Assembly (NCBI GenBank): GCA_019240215.1
Contig: JAFAYQ010000063.1
Coordinates: 62,001-126,000, forward strand
Direction of reading: 5' to 3'
DNA from: Actinomycetota bacterium
GTDB taxonomy: Bacteria > Actinomycetota > Actinomycetes > Streptosporangiales > Streptosporangiaceae
DNA length: 64,000 nucleotides
Positions 43,326-53,019 of this stretch are shown here, one piece after another (position 1 is the first letter of the stretch; each line of letters begins with the position of its first letter). The translations under genes were made by a program, and so were the position numbers. Below the pieces are notes generated by a model, which had not been told where the DNA came from, searched no databases, and saw only the letters and a program-made list of their open reading frames with translations.

Positions 43326-45327
43326 GACCGTCGCAGCGGGCCAGTTGTTCGTCTTCGCCGGGGCCGGGGTCTCCCTTTCCGCACCGGCGGGTTTACCGCT
43401 GTTTGACTGGCTGCGGGACGAGATCTTGTGCCAGCTCGGCCTGAGCCGGTACACGCCTCCGTCGGCCGGCGCCACCGCCCCGCTCTCCGCCCGGCGGAAG
43501 GTGCTGGTGGAGGTGGCCGGGGGGCTGGTGCCGGAGCCGTTCATGCTGGCGCTGTCCGAGGCCGGGGTCGACGTCCAGTCCTGGCTCAGCGCGGTGCTGT
43601 CGGCAGGTCAGCCGAACGCAGCCCATCACGCGCTCGCTCAGCTGGCCGCGGCGGGCGCCCGGGTGTGGACGGTCAACTTCGACCGGCTCATCGAGCGGGC
43701 ATCAGGGGGCACGCTGCCCGCCATAGCGTGGCCGGCGGACCCGGCGCCAGGTGCGCCGCTGATGAAACCGCACGGCTCGGCGGGCAGCGAGCTGATCGTG
43801 ACCGCCCGGCAGGTGCTGGCCGGTCTGCACCCTGGCTGGCTGGAGCGGCTCCGGGCCGACGTCCGCGGCCGGACGGTGGTGTTCGTCGGGTACCGGGGGC
43901 GCGACCTCGACTTTCAGCCGGTCTGGGACTCGGTCCTGCGCGATGCGGGCGACGTTTTGTGGTTCGACAAATGGTGTGACGGCGAGATGTCCGAGGCGGA
44001 GCACAAACGGCTGGTGGCGCGCGCGGCCGACGCGAACGGCAGGCTCCGGCTGATGCCCCCGGTGGCGCCGCCCGGCGGAGCGGTTCGCGGCGCCGGACCC
44101 AACCCGTCCTGGGATTTCGTCGCCTGGTGCCAGCAGAACCTCCTGGCCGACGCCCACCCTGACCTCGTACGGCAGCTTTTCGATCGACCGGCTGCGGTCA
44201 CCTATCCGGCCTTGCCGGGAGATACGGATTGGGCGGCACCGGCCATCCAGGGACTGCTTGGCGACTATCACGGGGCCAGGGGCAACTATTTTCGCGCGGC
44301 CCTTCGTCCTGGGAGTCAGCGCCAGGCGGTGTCCGCGCTGGCAACGTCGTACCTGAACCACGGCGGCAACACGATGGCCGCGATCTTGACCCCGGTGGCG
44401 CGGTGGCCTGGGCCCGGGCGGCTGGCCCGGGCCCGGGAGGTGGCGGAGCGGAAGCGGCTGACCGCCTGGTCGCGGACGGGGCGGCACGACGCGGTGCTGC
44501 GGGCCACCAGCCGGCTGCCGGGCGACAGCCTGTCCACCTATCTCATCCTGCGCTCGGAGGCCCTCCGGATGACCGGTCTCCTCGGCCCGGCCGCAGAGAC
44601 CGCGCAGCTGGCGCGGCAGCGGGCGAGGACGGAACAGCATCCGGTCCGCGCGGCTCACGCCGCCTTCCAGGAATGCCTGGCCCTGCTGTGGGCAGATCGC
44701 CTGCCGGAAGTGCGCGCCTGCCTGGACGACTACCTACGGCCGTACGCGCCGCTGGCGGCCACCCGGTGGGTGGCCTGGTCTGACTTCATCGCCGGCGGCC
44801 TGGCCGTGCACACCAACGACCCGGAGGCCGCCCTCCAATGCTATCTACGGGCAGAAACGAGGTTCCAGGCCGAAGCCCTGCTGGACGGGGTGGTCAGCGT
44901 CAAGACCGCCCGGCTGGCCGCGTACCGGCTCCGCGGTGAACCCGATTCGTACGCAGCTGAACTGGCCCGGGTGACGGAGCTGAGCCGCGGCGGCGAGCGG
45001 GGCTTGCGCTACTACACCCGCCGTAACGCCTTCACCGCGGAATCCATCGACAACGACCACGCCGAGTTCGCCCGCTGCCGCGGCGACCTGGCCACCGCGG
45101 CCCGCTTGTACGGACGGACCGCCGACTCCCAGCACCCGCTGCAGGCCGCCCTGGGCCACCTGGGCCTGGCCCTGATCCAATCCGCCGACGGCCGGTTCCC
45201 CAGCCACGCCGCGGTGGCCGCGGGAATCGCCGAAAAGCTCGGCAACCTGGCCATCGTCGCCCGATCCCGCGACTTGCTGGCCGATCCGCTGCCCGCCGGC
45301 GCGCTCCGGCCGGTCTTCTTCTGCTGA
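43324..45327 (+). CDS. SIR2-domain protein with C-terminal helical repeats (defence-type NADase candidate)
   Basis: A 667-residue protein. The ATG is preceded by GGAGGG. The N-terminal 250 residues form a SIR2-like domain: NAD loop FVFAGAGVSLSAPAG (GAG at 13-15), TVNFDRLIE with N118 and D120, catalytic-type His in KPHGS (H150) and FVGYRGRDLD near 190. From about 330 to 660 are tandem alpha-helical hairpins of TPR-like character (HDAVLRATSRLPGD, PEAALQCYLRAETRFQAEALL, CRGDLATAARLYGRTAD). SIR2 domains fused to large helical parts act as NAD-degrading effectors in phage defence (DSR, Thoeris ThsA-type). It is not a CobB deacetylase: the zinc Cys pairs are absent. Confidence 0.85.
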   Translation: MTVAAGQLFVFAGAGVSLSAPAGLPLFDWLRDEILCQLGLSRYTPPSAGATAPLSARRKVLVEVAGGLVPEPFMLALSEAGVDVQSWLSAVLSAGQPNAAHHALAQLAAAGARVWTVNFDRLIERASGGTLPAIAWPADPAPGAPLMKPHGSAGSELIVTARQVLAGLHPGWLERLRADVRGRTVVFVGYRGRDLDFQPVWDSVLRDAGDVLWFDKWCDGEMSEAEHKRLVARAADANGRLRLMPPVAPPGGAVRGAGPNPSWDFVAWCQQNLLADAHPDLVRQLFDRPAAVTYPALPGDTDWAAPAIQGLLGDYHGARGNYFRAALRPGSQRQAVSALATSYLNHGGNTMAAILTPVARWPGPGRLARAREVAERKRLTAWSRTGRHDAVLRATSRLPGDSLSTYLILRSEALRMTGLLGPAAETAQLARQRARTEQHPVRAAHAAFQECLALLWADRLPEVRACLDDYLRPYAPLAATRWVAWSDFIAGGLAVHTNDPEAALQCYLRAETRFQAEALLDGVVSVKTARLAAYRLRGEPDSYAAELARVTELSRGGERGLRYYTRRNAFTAESIDNDHAEFARCRGDLATAARLYGRTADSQHPLQAALGHLGLALIQSADGRFPSHAAVAAGIAEKLGNLAIVARSRDLLADPLPAGALRPVFFC

Positions 45328-45387
45328 CCGGCTGGGGTCCAGCTGGAGGGGGCGCCGTTGCCCCGCGCGCGACGCCGTGCTCACCAG

Positions 45388-46299
45388 TTACTGACCGTTG
45401 TCGAGGATCGCCCGCAGGGCCTCGCCGACCTGGTCGCGGAGCCAGCGGTGGGCCGGGTCGGTGTCGTGGCGGTGATGCCAGCTGACGATGACCGGCACCG
45501 GCGGCACCGGGAACGGGAACGGGCGGGCGACCAGCCCCAGCCGGGTCCAGACCGGGCGGCAGACCTGCTCGGCCACCGTCGTCACCACGTCGGTGCGGGC
45601 GGCCAGGTCGAGGGCGGCCGCGCTGGTCGGCAGGGCCGCCACCACCCGCCGGGTCAGGCCGCGCTCGGCCAGCGCGTCGTCGATGACGCCGTGCAGGCGG
45701 CCGCGCCGGGAGACGGTGACGTGGTCGGCGGCCGCCAGCCGTTCGGCGGTCAGCTCGCCTGACTCGGCCAGTGGGTGGCCGGCCCGGAACACCGCCACCA
45801 TGTGGTCGGTGCCGATGGTGTCGGCCGCGATCTCCGGCCGGGCCGCCGGGGTCACCCCGATCTCCAGGTCGGTGTGGCCGCGGGCCAGGTCGGCGACGTC
45901 GGCCGACGGCTCGGCCAGTAGCCGGACCCGGACCCGGGGCGCGGCCGCGGATATCGCGGCCGTCAGCGGCAGCGCCAGCGCCGCCGCCAGCGCGTCGTGG
46001 CTGCGGATGGTGAACACCCGGTCGAGGGTGTCCAGGTCCAGCGTCTGCGGCGGGGTGAGCACGGCCGTCGCCCGCCGGACCAGCTCCCGGGTCTCCTCCC
46101 GCAGCTCCAGCGCCCGCGGGGTCGGGGTCATGGTCCGGCCGGTCCGGACCAGGATGTCGTCACCGGTGGCCCGGCGGATCCGGCTCAGCGTCCGGCTCAT
46201 GGCGGGTGGCGACAGGTGCAGCCGGTCAGCCGCGGCCGCCACGCTGTTCTCGGCCAGCAACGCATCCAGGGCAGTCAGCAGGTTCAGGTCCACATGCAT
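45388..46299 (-). CDS. LysR-family regulator
   Basis: A 303-residue LysR-type protein. HTH at residues 3-62 (DLNLLTALDALLAENSVAAAADRLHLSPPAMSRTLSRIRR in pieces), effector domain 90-295 with RVFTIRSHDALAAALALPLT and VDVVTTVAEQV-like core. It is divergent from the broken inositol-monophosphatase gene, and the A/T-rich 67-bp gap holds the promoter of that gene. Belongs to the NodD/PcpR-like group with a PPAMSR recognition helix. Confidence 0.92.
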   Translation of the reverse strand: MHVDLNLLTALDALLAENSVAAAADRLHLSPPAMSRTLSRIRRATGDDILVRTGRTMTPTPRALELREETRELVRRATAVLTPPQTLDLDTLDRVFTIRSHDALAAALALPLTAAISAAAPRVRVRLLAEPSADVADLARGHTDLEIGVTPAARPEIAADTIGTDHMVAVFRAGHPLAESGELTAERLAAADHVTVSRRGRLHGVIDDALAERGLTRRVVAALPTSAAALDLAARTDVVTTVAEQVCRPVWTRLGLVARPFPFPVPPVPVIVSWHHRHDTDPAHRWLRDQVGEALRAILDNGQ

Positions 46300-46329
46300 G
46301 ACGGTAACTCTTTAATTATCAAAAGTGCA

Positions 46330-46359
46330 TTGGACATCATCGATTGGCGCTCCTAGCGT
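46330..46359 (+). promoter_or_regulatory. Promoter TTGGAC-18-TAGCGT
   Basis: TTGGAC (46330-46335) and TAGCGT (46354-46359) are spaced 18 bp, and the -10 ends 7 nt before the ATG at 46367. There is no Shine-Dalgarno sequence, so a leaderless transcript is likely. The divergent LysR protein probably binds here. Confidence 0.5.
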
Positions 46360-46366
46360 CTGAGTC

Positions 46367-46928
46367 ATGAGGGCAACCACCGAAGACCCAGCCCAGGCCG
46401 GCCACGACCTCCTCGACGAAGTGATCAAGGCGGCCACCGCGGCCGGCGACCGGCTGCGGGCCGAGTTCTCGCCCGCCACCCGCCCGGCCGGCCGGGGCGC
46501 CATGGCCGAGCTCGGCCACCACATCGAAGACCTGGTGCTGGGCGAGCTGCGGCCCACCCTGGCCGGGCTGCGGCCCGCGGCGGGCTGGGCCGGCGATGAC
46601 CTGGAGACCCGGCCGCTGCCGGCCGGCGAGTGGTGGGTGGTGGACGCGGTCGAAGGCGGCGTCAACTACGTGCACGGGCTGCCGGAGTGGGCGGTGACCG
46701 TGACCCTGATGCGGGACGGCGAGCCGGTGCTGACCGTGGTCCGCCAGCCCGAGGGCGATCGCACCTACACCGCGATCCGCGGCCGGGGCGCCCACCTCAA
46801 CGGCCAGCGGCTGCGGGTATCCGCCAAGACCAGCCTGGACGCCGCGGCCGTGGTCACCGGGCAGGCCGAGGCCGGGCAGGCCCGGCCTGCACCACGAGGC
46901 GGCCACCGTCCTGGCTGAGGTGGCCTGA
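46367..46928 (+). pseudogene. Inositol-monophosphatase-family gene with internal deletion
   Basis: The first about 165 residues match the family: helical N-terminus, VVDAVEGGVNYVHGLPEWAVTVTLM (a DxxEG variant of the usual DPIDGT), and RTYTAIRGRGAHLNGQRL. After VVTGQAEAGQA the frame runs into a short foreign tail and stops at 46918. In the next frame the normal family ending LHHEAATVLAEVA reads to a stop at 46926-46928, which overlaps the ATG of the next gene (TGATG). So about 80 residues of the C-terminal lobe have been lost by a deletion that also shifted the frame. Promoter and start are intact. Confidence 0.75.
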
Positions 46929-47544
46929 TGGAGGTCACGATCCTGGCCGCGTCCGGTGCCACCGGGCGGGAGCTCACCCGCCAGGCGCTCGAGCGCGGCC
47001 ACACCGTCACCGCGATCGCCCGTACCCCCGCCCGGATCGCCGGGCCCGATACCGCTCAGCTCATCAGGGTGGCGGCCGACGTCTACGACCCGGACTCGAT
47101 CAAGGCCGCCCTGCGCGACCGCCAGGTGGTGCTGTCCGGTCTCGGCGTCGCCGACGGCGACCCGCCCGGCACCCTGACGGCCGGCGCCCGGGCGGTGACC
47201 GCGGCCCACCCGGAGCGCATCGTCTGGCTCGGCGCGGTCGGGACCGGCGCGTCCGCCCAGGCCGGCGGCTGGCTGGTGCGAACCATGTTCAGGGCGGTGG
47301 GGGCCAAGCTGGCCGACAAGGTCGGCGCCGACACGATCGTGCTCGACGCCGGCGGCACCGTGTTCCACGCCGGCCACTCGGCGACGGCCCGGTCAGCCCC
47401 GCCCGGCGGACCGCCGGTCTGGACGGGGCGCCCCACCGGGTGTTCCCGGCCAAGGTCAGCCGGGCCACGGTCGCGGCCGCCATGCTCGACGAGGCCGAGC
47501 AGCCGCGGTTCGCAGGCACGATCGCCATTCCATTGGATCGGTAA
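46928..47544 (+). pseudogene. NAD(P)H-binding (atypical SDR) protein gene with frameshift
   Basis: Starts MEVTILAASGATGRELTRQALERGH (GxxGxxG-type Rossmann motif), continues through VVLSGLGVADGDPPG and RIVWLGAVGTGASA. Near 47365-47380 the frame breaks: LDAGGTVFHAGH continues sensibly only in the next frame as LGDGPVSPARRTAGLDGAPHRVFP, then KVSRATVAAAMLDEAEQPRFAG to a stop at 47544. The uninterrupted protein would have about 205 residues, of the NmrA/NAD(P)-binding type. A single missing or extra base explains it; it may be real decay or a sequence error. Coupled to the preceding broken gene. Confidence 0.75.
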
Positions 47545-47548
47545 AGGG

Positions 47549-48724
<1,176 letters not shown>

Positions 48725-48747
48725 GGCCTGCCTCCCGGCGGTGGCTT

Positions 48748-48791
48748 AACTGCGTCTAGTGGACGCTAATTAGCGTATGATGGACGCAGTT
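48748..48791. promoter_or_regulatory. Nested palindromic operator between TetR and monooxygenase genes
   Basis: An inner perfect 14-bp palindrome ACGCTAATTAGCGT (48763-48776) lies exactly centred inside an outer perfect 9-bp inverted repeat AACTGCGTC/GACGCAGTT (48748-48756 and 48783-48791). Both have the same centre between 48769 and 48770. Size and symmetry suit one or two TetR dimers. It lies before both divergent start codons and rules out the earliest in-frame TetR start at 48777. Confidence 0.7.
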
Positions 48792-48836
48792 TTACGTCAA
48801 GCGGGTGGCCCGCGAGGATGGGGGAGGATGGGGACC

Positions 48837-49556
48837 ATGGCCGCACCAACCTCCTTCGACCTGCTGTGGGGGCGCCAGCAACGCCCCCGGCGGGGACCGA
48901 AGCCGTCGCTGTCGCTGGACCGGATCGTCACCACGGCGGTCGAGCTGGCGGACGCCGACGGGCTGGCCAGCCTGTCCATGCAGCACCTGGCCGAGCGGCT
49001 GGGCTGCGCCAAGATGGCGCTGTACCGCTACGTCCCCGGCAAGGCCGAGCTGGTCGCGCTCATGCTCGACACCGCCATCGGTGAGCCGCCCCAGCTGGCC
49101 CCGGATGAGCAGGCGGGGCCGGGCGAGGAGCGCTGGCGTGCCGTGCTGGGGCTGTGGGCGGTGACGATCTTCGACCGCTACCGCGCCCACCCGTGGGCGA
49201 TCGAGGCCAGCGCGGGCGCCCGGCCGACCGGCCCGCAGGAGATGGCGTGGATGGAGACCGCGCTGGCGGCGCTGGCGGACACCGGCCTGACCGGTTCCGA
49301 GCGGCTCGACACGGTGGTGCTGCTGAACGGCCACGTCCGCAGCCTGGCCCAGGTCGCGGCCGGCCAGCCCGACCCCGAGGGAGAGATGGCCCGCCAGGTC
49401 GGGGCGGCCCTGGCCGCCCAGCCGGACCGCTACCCGCAGGTGCTGGCCGCGTTCAGCGCCTCGCCCCGGTCGGAGCAGGACAACGCGCTGCAGTTCGGCA
49501 TCGACCGCATCCTCGACGGCCTCGCGGTCCTCATCGCCGACCGGGCGCCGAGCTAG
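48837..49556 (+). CDS. TetR-family regulator
   Basis: A 239-residue repressor. The ATG at 48837 follows GGGGAGG at a 9-nt distance; another ATG 9 nt earlier is possible. N-terminal HTH LDRIVTTAVELADADGLASLSMQHLAERLG, recognition helix CAKMALYRYVPGKAELVALM, then the TetR_C_1-type ligand domain typical of tetracycline-class regulators (WRAVLGLWAVTIFDRYRAHPWA). Divergent from the FAD monooxygenase gene, with a nested palindrome between them, so it probably represses both and is released by the enzyme's substrate. Confidence 0.93.
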   Translation: MAAPTSFDLLWGRQQRPRRGPKPSLSLDRIVTTAVELADADGLASLSMQHLAERLGCAKMALYRYVPGKAELVALMLDTAIGEPPQLAPDEQAGPGEERWRAVLGLWAVTIFDRYRAHPWAIEASAGARPTGPQEMAWMETALAALADTGLTGSERLDTVVLLNGHVRSLAQVAAGQPDPEGEMARQVGAALAAQPDRYPQVLAAFSASPRSEQDNALQFGIDRILDGLAVLIADRAPS

Positions 49557-51091
49557 CCGACCGGCCGCAGCGCCAGGTCGGGGACGACCGGGCGGCTGGC
49601 GAAGAACTGGCTGAGGGCCACGGTCAGCTCGGCGGTGTCGAGCACGCCGTTGCGGTCGAGGTCGAGCCGGTCGAAGGCGGCCGCCGCCTCGTCCGGTGCG
49701 GCCCCGTAGACCGCGGCCAGATCGGCGTACTCGGCGCTGTCGAGGACCCCGTTGTGGTCCCGGTCGGCCACCTGGACCAGGGTGAGGGCGGCGGTGTGGA
49801 CGGCGATGTCGAAGGCCGGCCGGTCGACGATGTACTGGCCCAGCCCGTTGACGAACTCCTCCTGGCTGATCTCCTGGTTGCCGTCGGCGTCCATGTGCTG
49901 CAGCAGCACGTCGAACAGCCCCAGCTGGCCGGTCGCGACCGCCCGCCCGGGCACCGAGTCGGCCGGGTGGCCGAACGCCGCGCACAGCCGCTCGGTCAGC
50001 AGCGTGCAGTCGGCCCGCTGCCAGCGGCCGTTCCCGTCGGTGTCGATGACCGCGAACCGGCGTTCCAGCATCGCCCGTTCGCCGGCGGTCAGCGGGCCGC
50101 CGGGCAGCGCCCCGGCCGACAGTACCCCGGCCGGCAGGGGGCTCTCGGCCGTCGCCGCCCGCCGCTGCCGTCGCCGTTCGGCCGCCTGCCCGGCGCTGCT
50201 GGCCAGGGCGGTGAAGGTCAGGATCGCGACCACGACGGCGATCGACAGCCAGCTCGGGATGTGCACCGCCCAGCGCACCCCGTCGTCGTGCAGCGCCTGC
50301 AGGATCAGCTTGCCGCCGATGAACGCGCACACCACCGCCAGCCCGACGTTCAGGTAGACGAGCCGGTCCAGCACCCGGATCAGCAGGGTGTACAGGTGCC
50401 GCAGCCCCATCAGCGCGAACACGTTGGCCGCGACGATCAGCACCGGCTTGGTGGTGATGCCGAAGATGGCCGGGATCGAGTCGAACGCGAACATCACGTC
50501 GGCCACCGCGATCGCCGCCACCAGCAGCACCATCGGGGAGATGAGGCGGTGGCCGCCGGCCCGGGCCAGCCCGCCCTGCAGGAGCCGCAGCACCCGGCCC
50601 GGCTGCTGCTCGGACGGGTTGTCGGTCCGGCCGCTGATCAGGCCGAACGCGGTCCACAGGAGGAACCCGCCGAGCGGGTAGAACAGCCAGTCGAAGCGGT
50701 TGACGGCGGCCGTGCCGGCCACGATGAGCCCGGTCCGCAGCACCAGCGCGAGCAGGATGCCGTAGAGCAGGACCCGCTGCTGGCGGCCGGCCGGCACCGC
50801 CAGCCAGCTCATGATCACGTAGAAGATGAACAGGTTGTCCAGGCTCAGGCTGTACTCGGTGAGGTAACCGGCGTAGTACTGCCCGGCGGCCGTCCAGCCC
50901 GAGTCGAGGCCCAGGCCCAGCCCGAACAGGACGGCCAGGGTCACGTAGGCGCCGACCCAGATCACGGCCTGCCGGGTCCGGCGGCCCTCGCCGGGCACCC
51001 CGGGGCCGGAGCGCCCGGACAGCACGATCTCGGCGATGACCACGGCGGCCAGCACCGCCGCCGCCACCCAGATCCAGATCGCGACTGTCAT
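49553..51091 (-). CDS. TerC-family membrane protein fused to a four-EF-hand calcium-binding domain
   Basis: A 512-residue protein. Residues 1-300: TerC/Alx-type carrier with about eight spans and the conserved metal-path residues SLSLDNLFIF (D85-N86) and FAFDSIPAIFGIT (D204). Known TerC proteins export or handle Mn and other metals. After a basic linker (about 303-315), residues 335-500 form a calerythrin/sarcoplasmic-type EF-hand domain. Four loops read DTDGNGRWQRAD (350-361), DADGNQEISQEE (401-412), DRDHNGVLDSAE (443-454) and DLDRNGVLDTAE (477-488), with ligands at 1, 3, 5 and 12 in each; loops 2-4 end in Glu, loop 1 in Asp. This fusion implies Ca-controlled metal transport. Single gene with AGGGATC before the ATG. 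Confidence 0.9.
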   Translation of the reverse strand: MTVAIWIWVAAAVLAAVVIAEIVLSGRSGPGVPGEGRRTRQAVIWVGAYVTLAVLFGLGLGLDSGWTAAGQYYAGYLTEYSLSLDNLFIFYVIMSWLAVPAGRQQRVLLYGILLALVLRTGLIVAGTAAVNRFDWLFYPLGGFLLWTAFGLISGRTDNPSEQQPGRVLRLLQGGLARAGGHRLISPMVLLVAAIAVADVMFAFDSIPAIFGITTKPVLIVAANVFALMGLRHLYTLLIRVLDRLVYLNVGLAVVCAFIGGKLILQALHDDGVRWAVHIPSWLSIAVVVAILTFTALASSAGQAAERRRQRRAATAESPLPAGVLSAGALPGGPLTAGERAMLERRFAVIDTDGNGRWQRADCTLLTERLCAAFGHPADSVPGRAVATGQLGLFDVLLQHMDADGNQEISQEEFVNGLGQYIVDRPAFDIAVHTAALTLVQVADRDHNGVLDSAEYADLAAVYGAAPDEAAAAFDRLDLDRNGVLDTAELTVALSQFFASRPVVPDLALRPVG

Positions 51092-51154
51092 GTATGTGAT
51101 CCCTGTTCAGCGCGCCGTTTCCTGGCTCCAGCCTAAACACGCCAAGCTGAGGGG

Positions 51155-52360
51155 GTGGATGTGAACCCGCCCCACGAGCCCGACCAGCCGCACGAGCCCG
51201 GCCAGCCCGACCAGCCAGCCGCCGGCGGCTACGCGGGGGAGACCGGCGAGCGCCCGGCGCCCCGGGTGTTTGCGCCCTGGAGCAGCTCGTTCGTCCGTCA
51301 TGCGGCACTATGGTTGACAGCCGCGATCGTAGGCGGTTTGTTCCTCGAGCGGCTGGCCGACTCGCTGGCCCACCGGCTGGCCGGGATCTTCCAGCTGATC
51401 GTGGTGTCGCTGTTCCTGTCGTTCGCGATCGAGCCGGCCGTCGGCTGGCTGGCCCGCCGGGGCTGGCGCCGGGGCCTGGCCACCGGGCTGATCTTCCTGT
51501 GCGTGGCGGTGGCGGGCGCCGGGCTGCTGGCGCTGCTGATCCCGGCCGTCGTCAGCGGGACCCGGGAGCTGATCTCGGCCCTCCCGGACCTGCTGAACAA
51601 CCTGGCCAAGTACCTCAAGCCGTTCGGGGTCAAGCTCGACCGGGCCAGCCTGCAGTCCCAGCTCACGAAGTACAGCGACGACCTGATCGCGGCTGCCCAG
51701 CAGGTCACCGGGGGGATCCTGCACCTCGCCGCCACCTTGGCCGGGGTGCTGTTCGAGGTCTCGGTGGTGGCGTTCTTCACCTTCTACATGGTCGCCCAGG
51801 GCCCGCAGCTGCGGCGGGCGGTGCTGTCCCGGTTCCGCCCCCAGCGCCAGCGGGTGATCCTGTCGGTCTGGGAAGAGGCGATCCGGCAGACCGGCGGCTA
51901 CTTCTACTCGCGGCTGCTGATCGCGGTGATCAACGGCTCGCTGATGTTCGGCGTGCTCTGGATCCGCAACGTCCCGTTCGCGGCCCCGCTGGCGGTGTTC
52001 GAGGCCGCGGTGGCGACGTTCATCCCCGCCGTCGGCACCTACATCGGCGGGGCGGCCCCGGTCGCGGGTGCCCTGCTGGTCAGCCCGCTCGACGCGATCA
52101 TCGCGCTGGCCTGGATCGTCGTCTACCAGCAGATCGAGAACTACCTGCTGGCGCCCAAGCTGACGGCCAGGACGATGGACGTGTCGGCCCCGATCGCGTT
52201 CGCGGCCGCGCTGATCGGCGGGGCCCTGGGCGGGTTCCTGTTCGCGTTCTTGTCGCTGCCGGTGGCCGGGATCATCCAGTCGGTGATCCGCCAGTACGGG
52301 CGCCGGTATGAGGTCGTTGACGAGGCCGGGGCGGAGGACGAAGCTGTTGACCGGACATGA
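51155..52360 (+). CDS. AI-2E family transporter (PerM/YhhQ-type membrane protein)
   Basis: A 401-residue membrane protein of the UPF0118/AI-2E family. The N-terminal 45 residues are acidic and proline-rich (PPHEPDQPHEPGQPDQP). Two spans follow (LFLERLADSLAHRLAGIFQLIVVSLFLSFAIEPAVGWL split over loops), a coiled amphipathic region (about 150-190), and the C-terminal bundle with EEAIRQTGGYFYSRLLIAVING, FIPAVGTYIGGAAPV and VVYQQIENYLLAPKL, the family hallmark. Members export small molecules or ions; substrate unknown. It overlaps the following TetR gene by 4 bases. Confidence 0.92.
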   Translation: MDVNPPHEPDQPHEPGQPDQPAAGGYAGETGERPAPRVFAPWSSSFVRHAALWLTAAIVGGLFLERLADSLAHRLAGIFQLIVVSLFLSFAIEPAVGWLARRGWRRGLATGLIFLCVAVAGAGLLALLIPAVVSGTRELISALPDLLNNLAKYLKPFGVKLDRASLQSQLTKYSDDLIAAAQQVTGGILHLAATLAGVLFEVSVVAFFTFYMVAQGPQLRRAVLSRFRPQRQRVILSVWEEAIRQTGGYFYSRLLIAVINGSLMFGVLWIRNVPFAAPLAVFEAAVATFIPAVGTYIGGAAPVAGALLVSPLDAIIALAWIVVYQQIENYLLAPKLTARTMDVSAPIAFAAALIGGALGGFLFAFLSLPVAGIIQSVIRQYGRRYEVVDEAGAEDEAVDRT

Positions 52361-52947
52361 GACCGCCTGATGAAGCACGCGGTGAACCAGCCGCAGCCGC
52401 CCCCCGGCCGCTGCGCAGCGACGCCGCCGCCAACGCCGAGCGGGTGCTGGCGGCCGCGATCCGCTCCGGCCTGAGCGAGGGCCGGCCGGTGCCGCTGGCC
52501 AAGATCGCGGCCGAGGCCGGGGTCGGCGTGGGCACGCTCTACCGGCGCTACCCGAACCGGGAAGCGCTGCTGGAAGCGCTGCAGGTCCGCGCCTACGGCA
52601 TCCTCACCGACCTGGCCGAGCAGGCGCTGACCGGCGCCGTCACCGGACTGGCGGCGGTCGAGCAGTTCCTGGTCACCAGCTACGCCGTCCGCGACCAGCT
52701 GGTGCTGCCGCTGCACGGCGCCCCCTGGAGCGCGACCCCGGAGTCCGCCCGCGGCCGGTTCCGGATACGCGAGCTGATGACCGAGATCGTCGAGCGCGGG
52801 CACGCCGACGGCACCATCCGGGCCGACGTGAGCGCCTGGACCGTGGTCCGTTTCGGCGCCATGCTGGCCCAGCCGATGCCGACCGGCCCGGAGGATCCGA
52901 ACGCCGACGAGCAACGCCGGATCTTCCTGCGCGGGATCAGCGTGTAG
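52357..52947 (+). CDS. TetR-family regulator
   Basis: A 196-residue regulator: HTH in residues 22-70 (NAERVLAAAIRSGL, LAKIAAEAGVGVGTLYRRYPNREALLEAL), followed by an all-helical ligand domain. The start overlaps the AI-2E gene stop (ATGA). It precedes the oxidoreductase fusion gene on the same strand by about 70 bp, so it probably regulates that gene in response to an electrophile or quinone. Confidence 0.93.
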   Translation: MRPPDEARGEPAAAAPRPLRSDAAANAERVLAAAIRSGLSEGRPVPLAKIAAEAGVGVGTLYRRYPNREALLEALQVRAYGILTDLAEQALTGAVTGLAAVEQFLVTSYAVRDQLVLPLHGAPWSATPESARGRFRIRELMTEIVERGHADGTIRADVSAWTVVRFGAMLAQPMPTGPEDPNADEQRRIFLRGISV

Positions 52948-53019
52948 CCTTAAACGGAAGAAATCGTCCGCTTGGGTCCGCGGCTGATTGACGCGGGCCG
53001 CCGAGGGGAGACGCGCCTC

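Noticed and set aside
43324-44100. Reading the SIR2 domain as a CobB-type protein deacetylase
   Set aside because: The four zinc-binding Cys are missing and the protein continues into helical repeats, unlike deacetylases.
48792-51308. Long minus-strand frame covering TetR and TerC genes
   Set aside because: Shadow of the TerC-EF-hand frame; no motif, Arg/Gly/Ala-rich.
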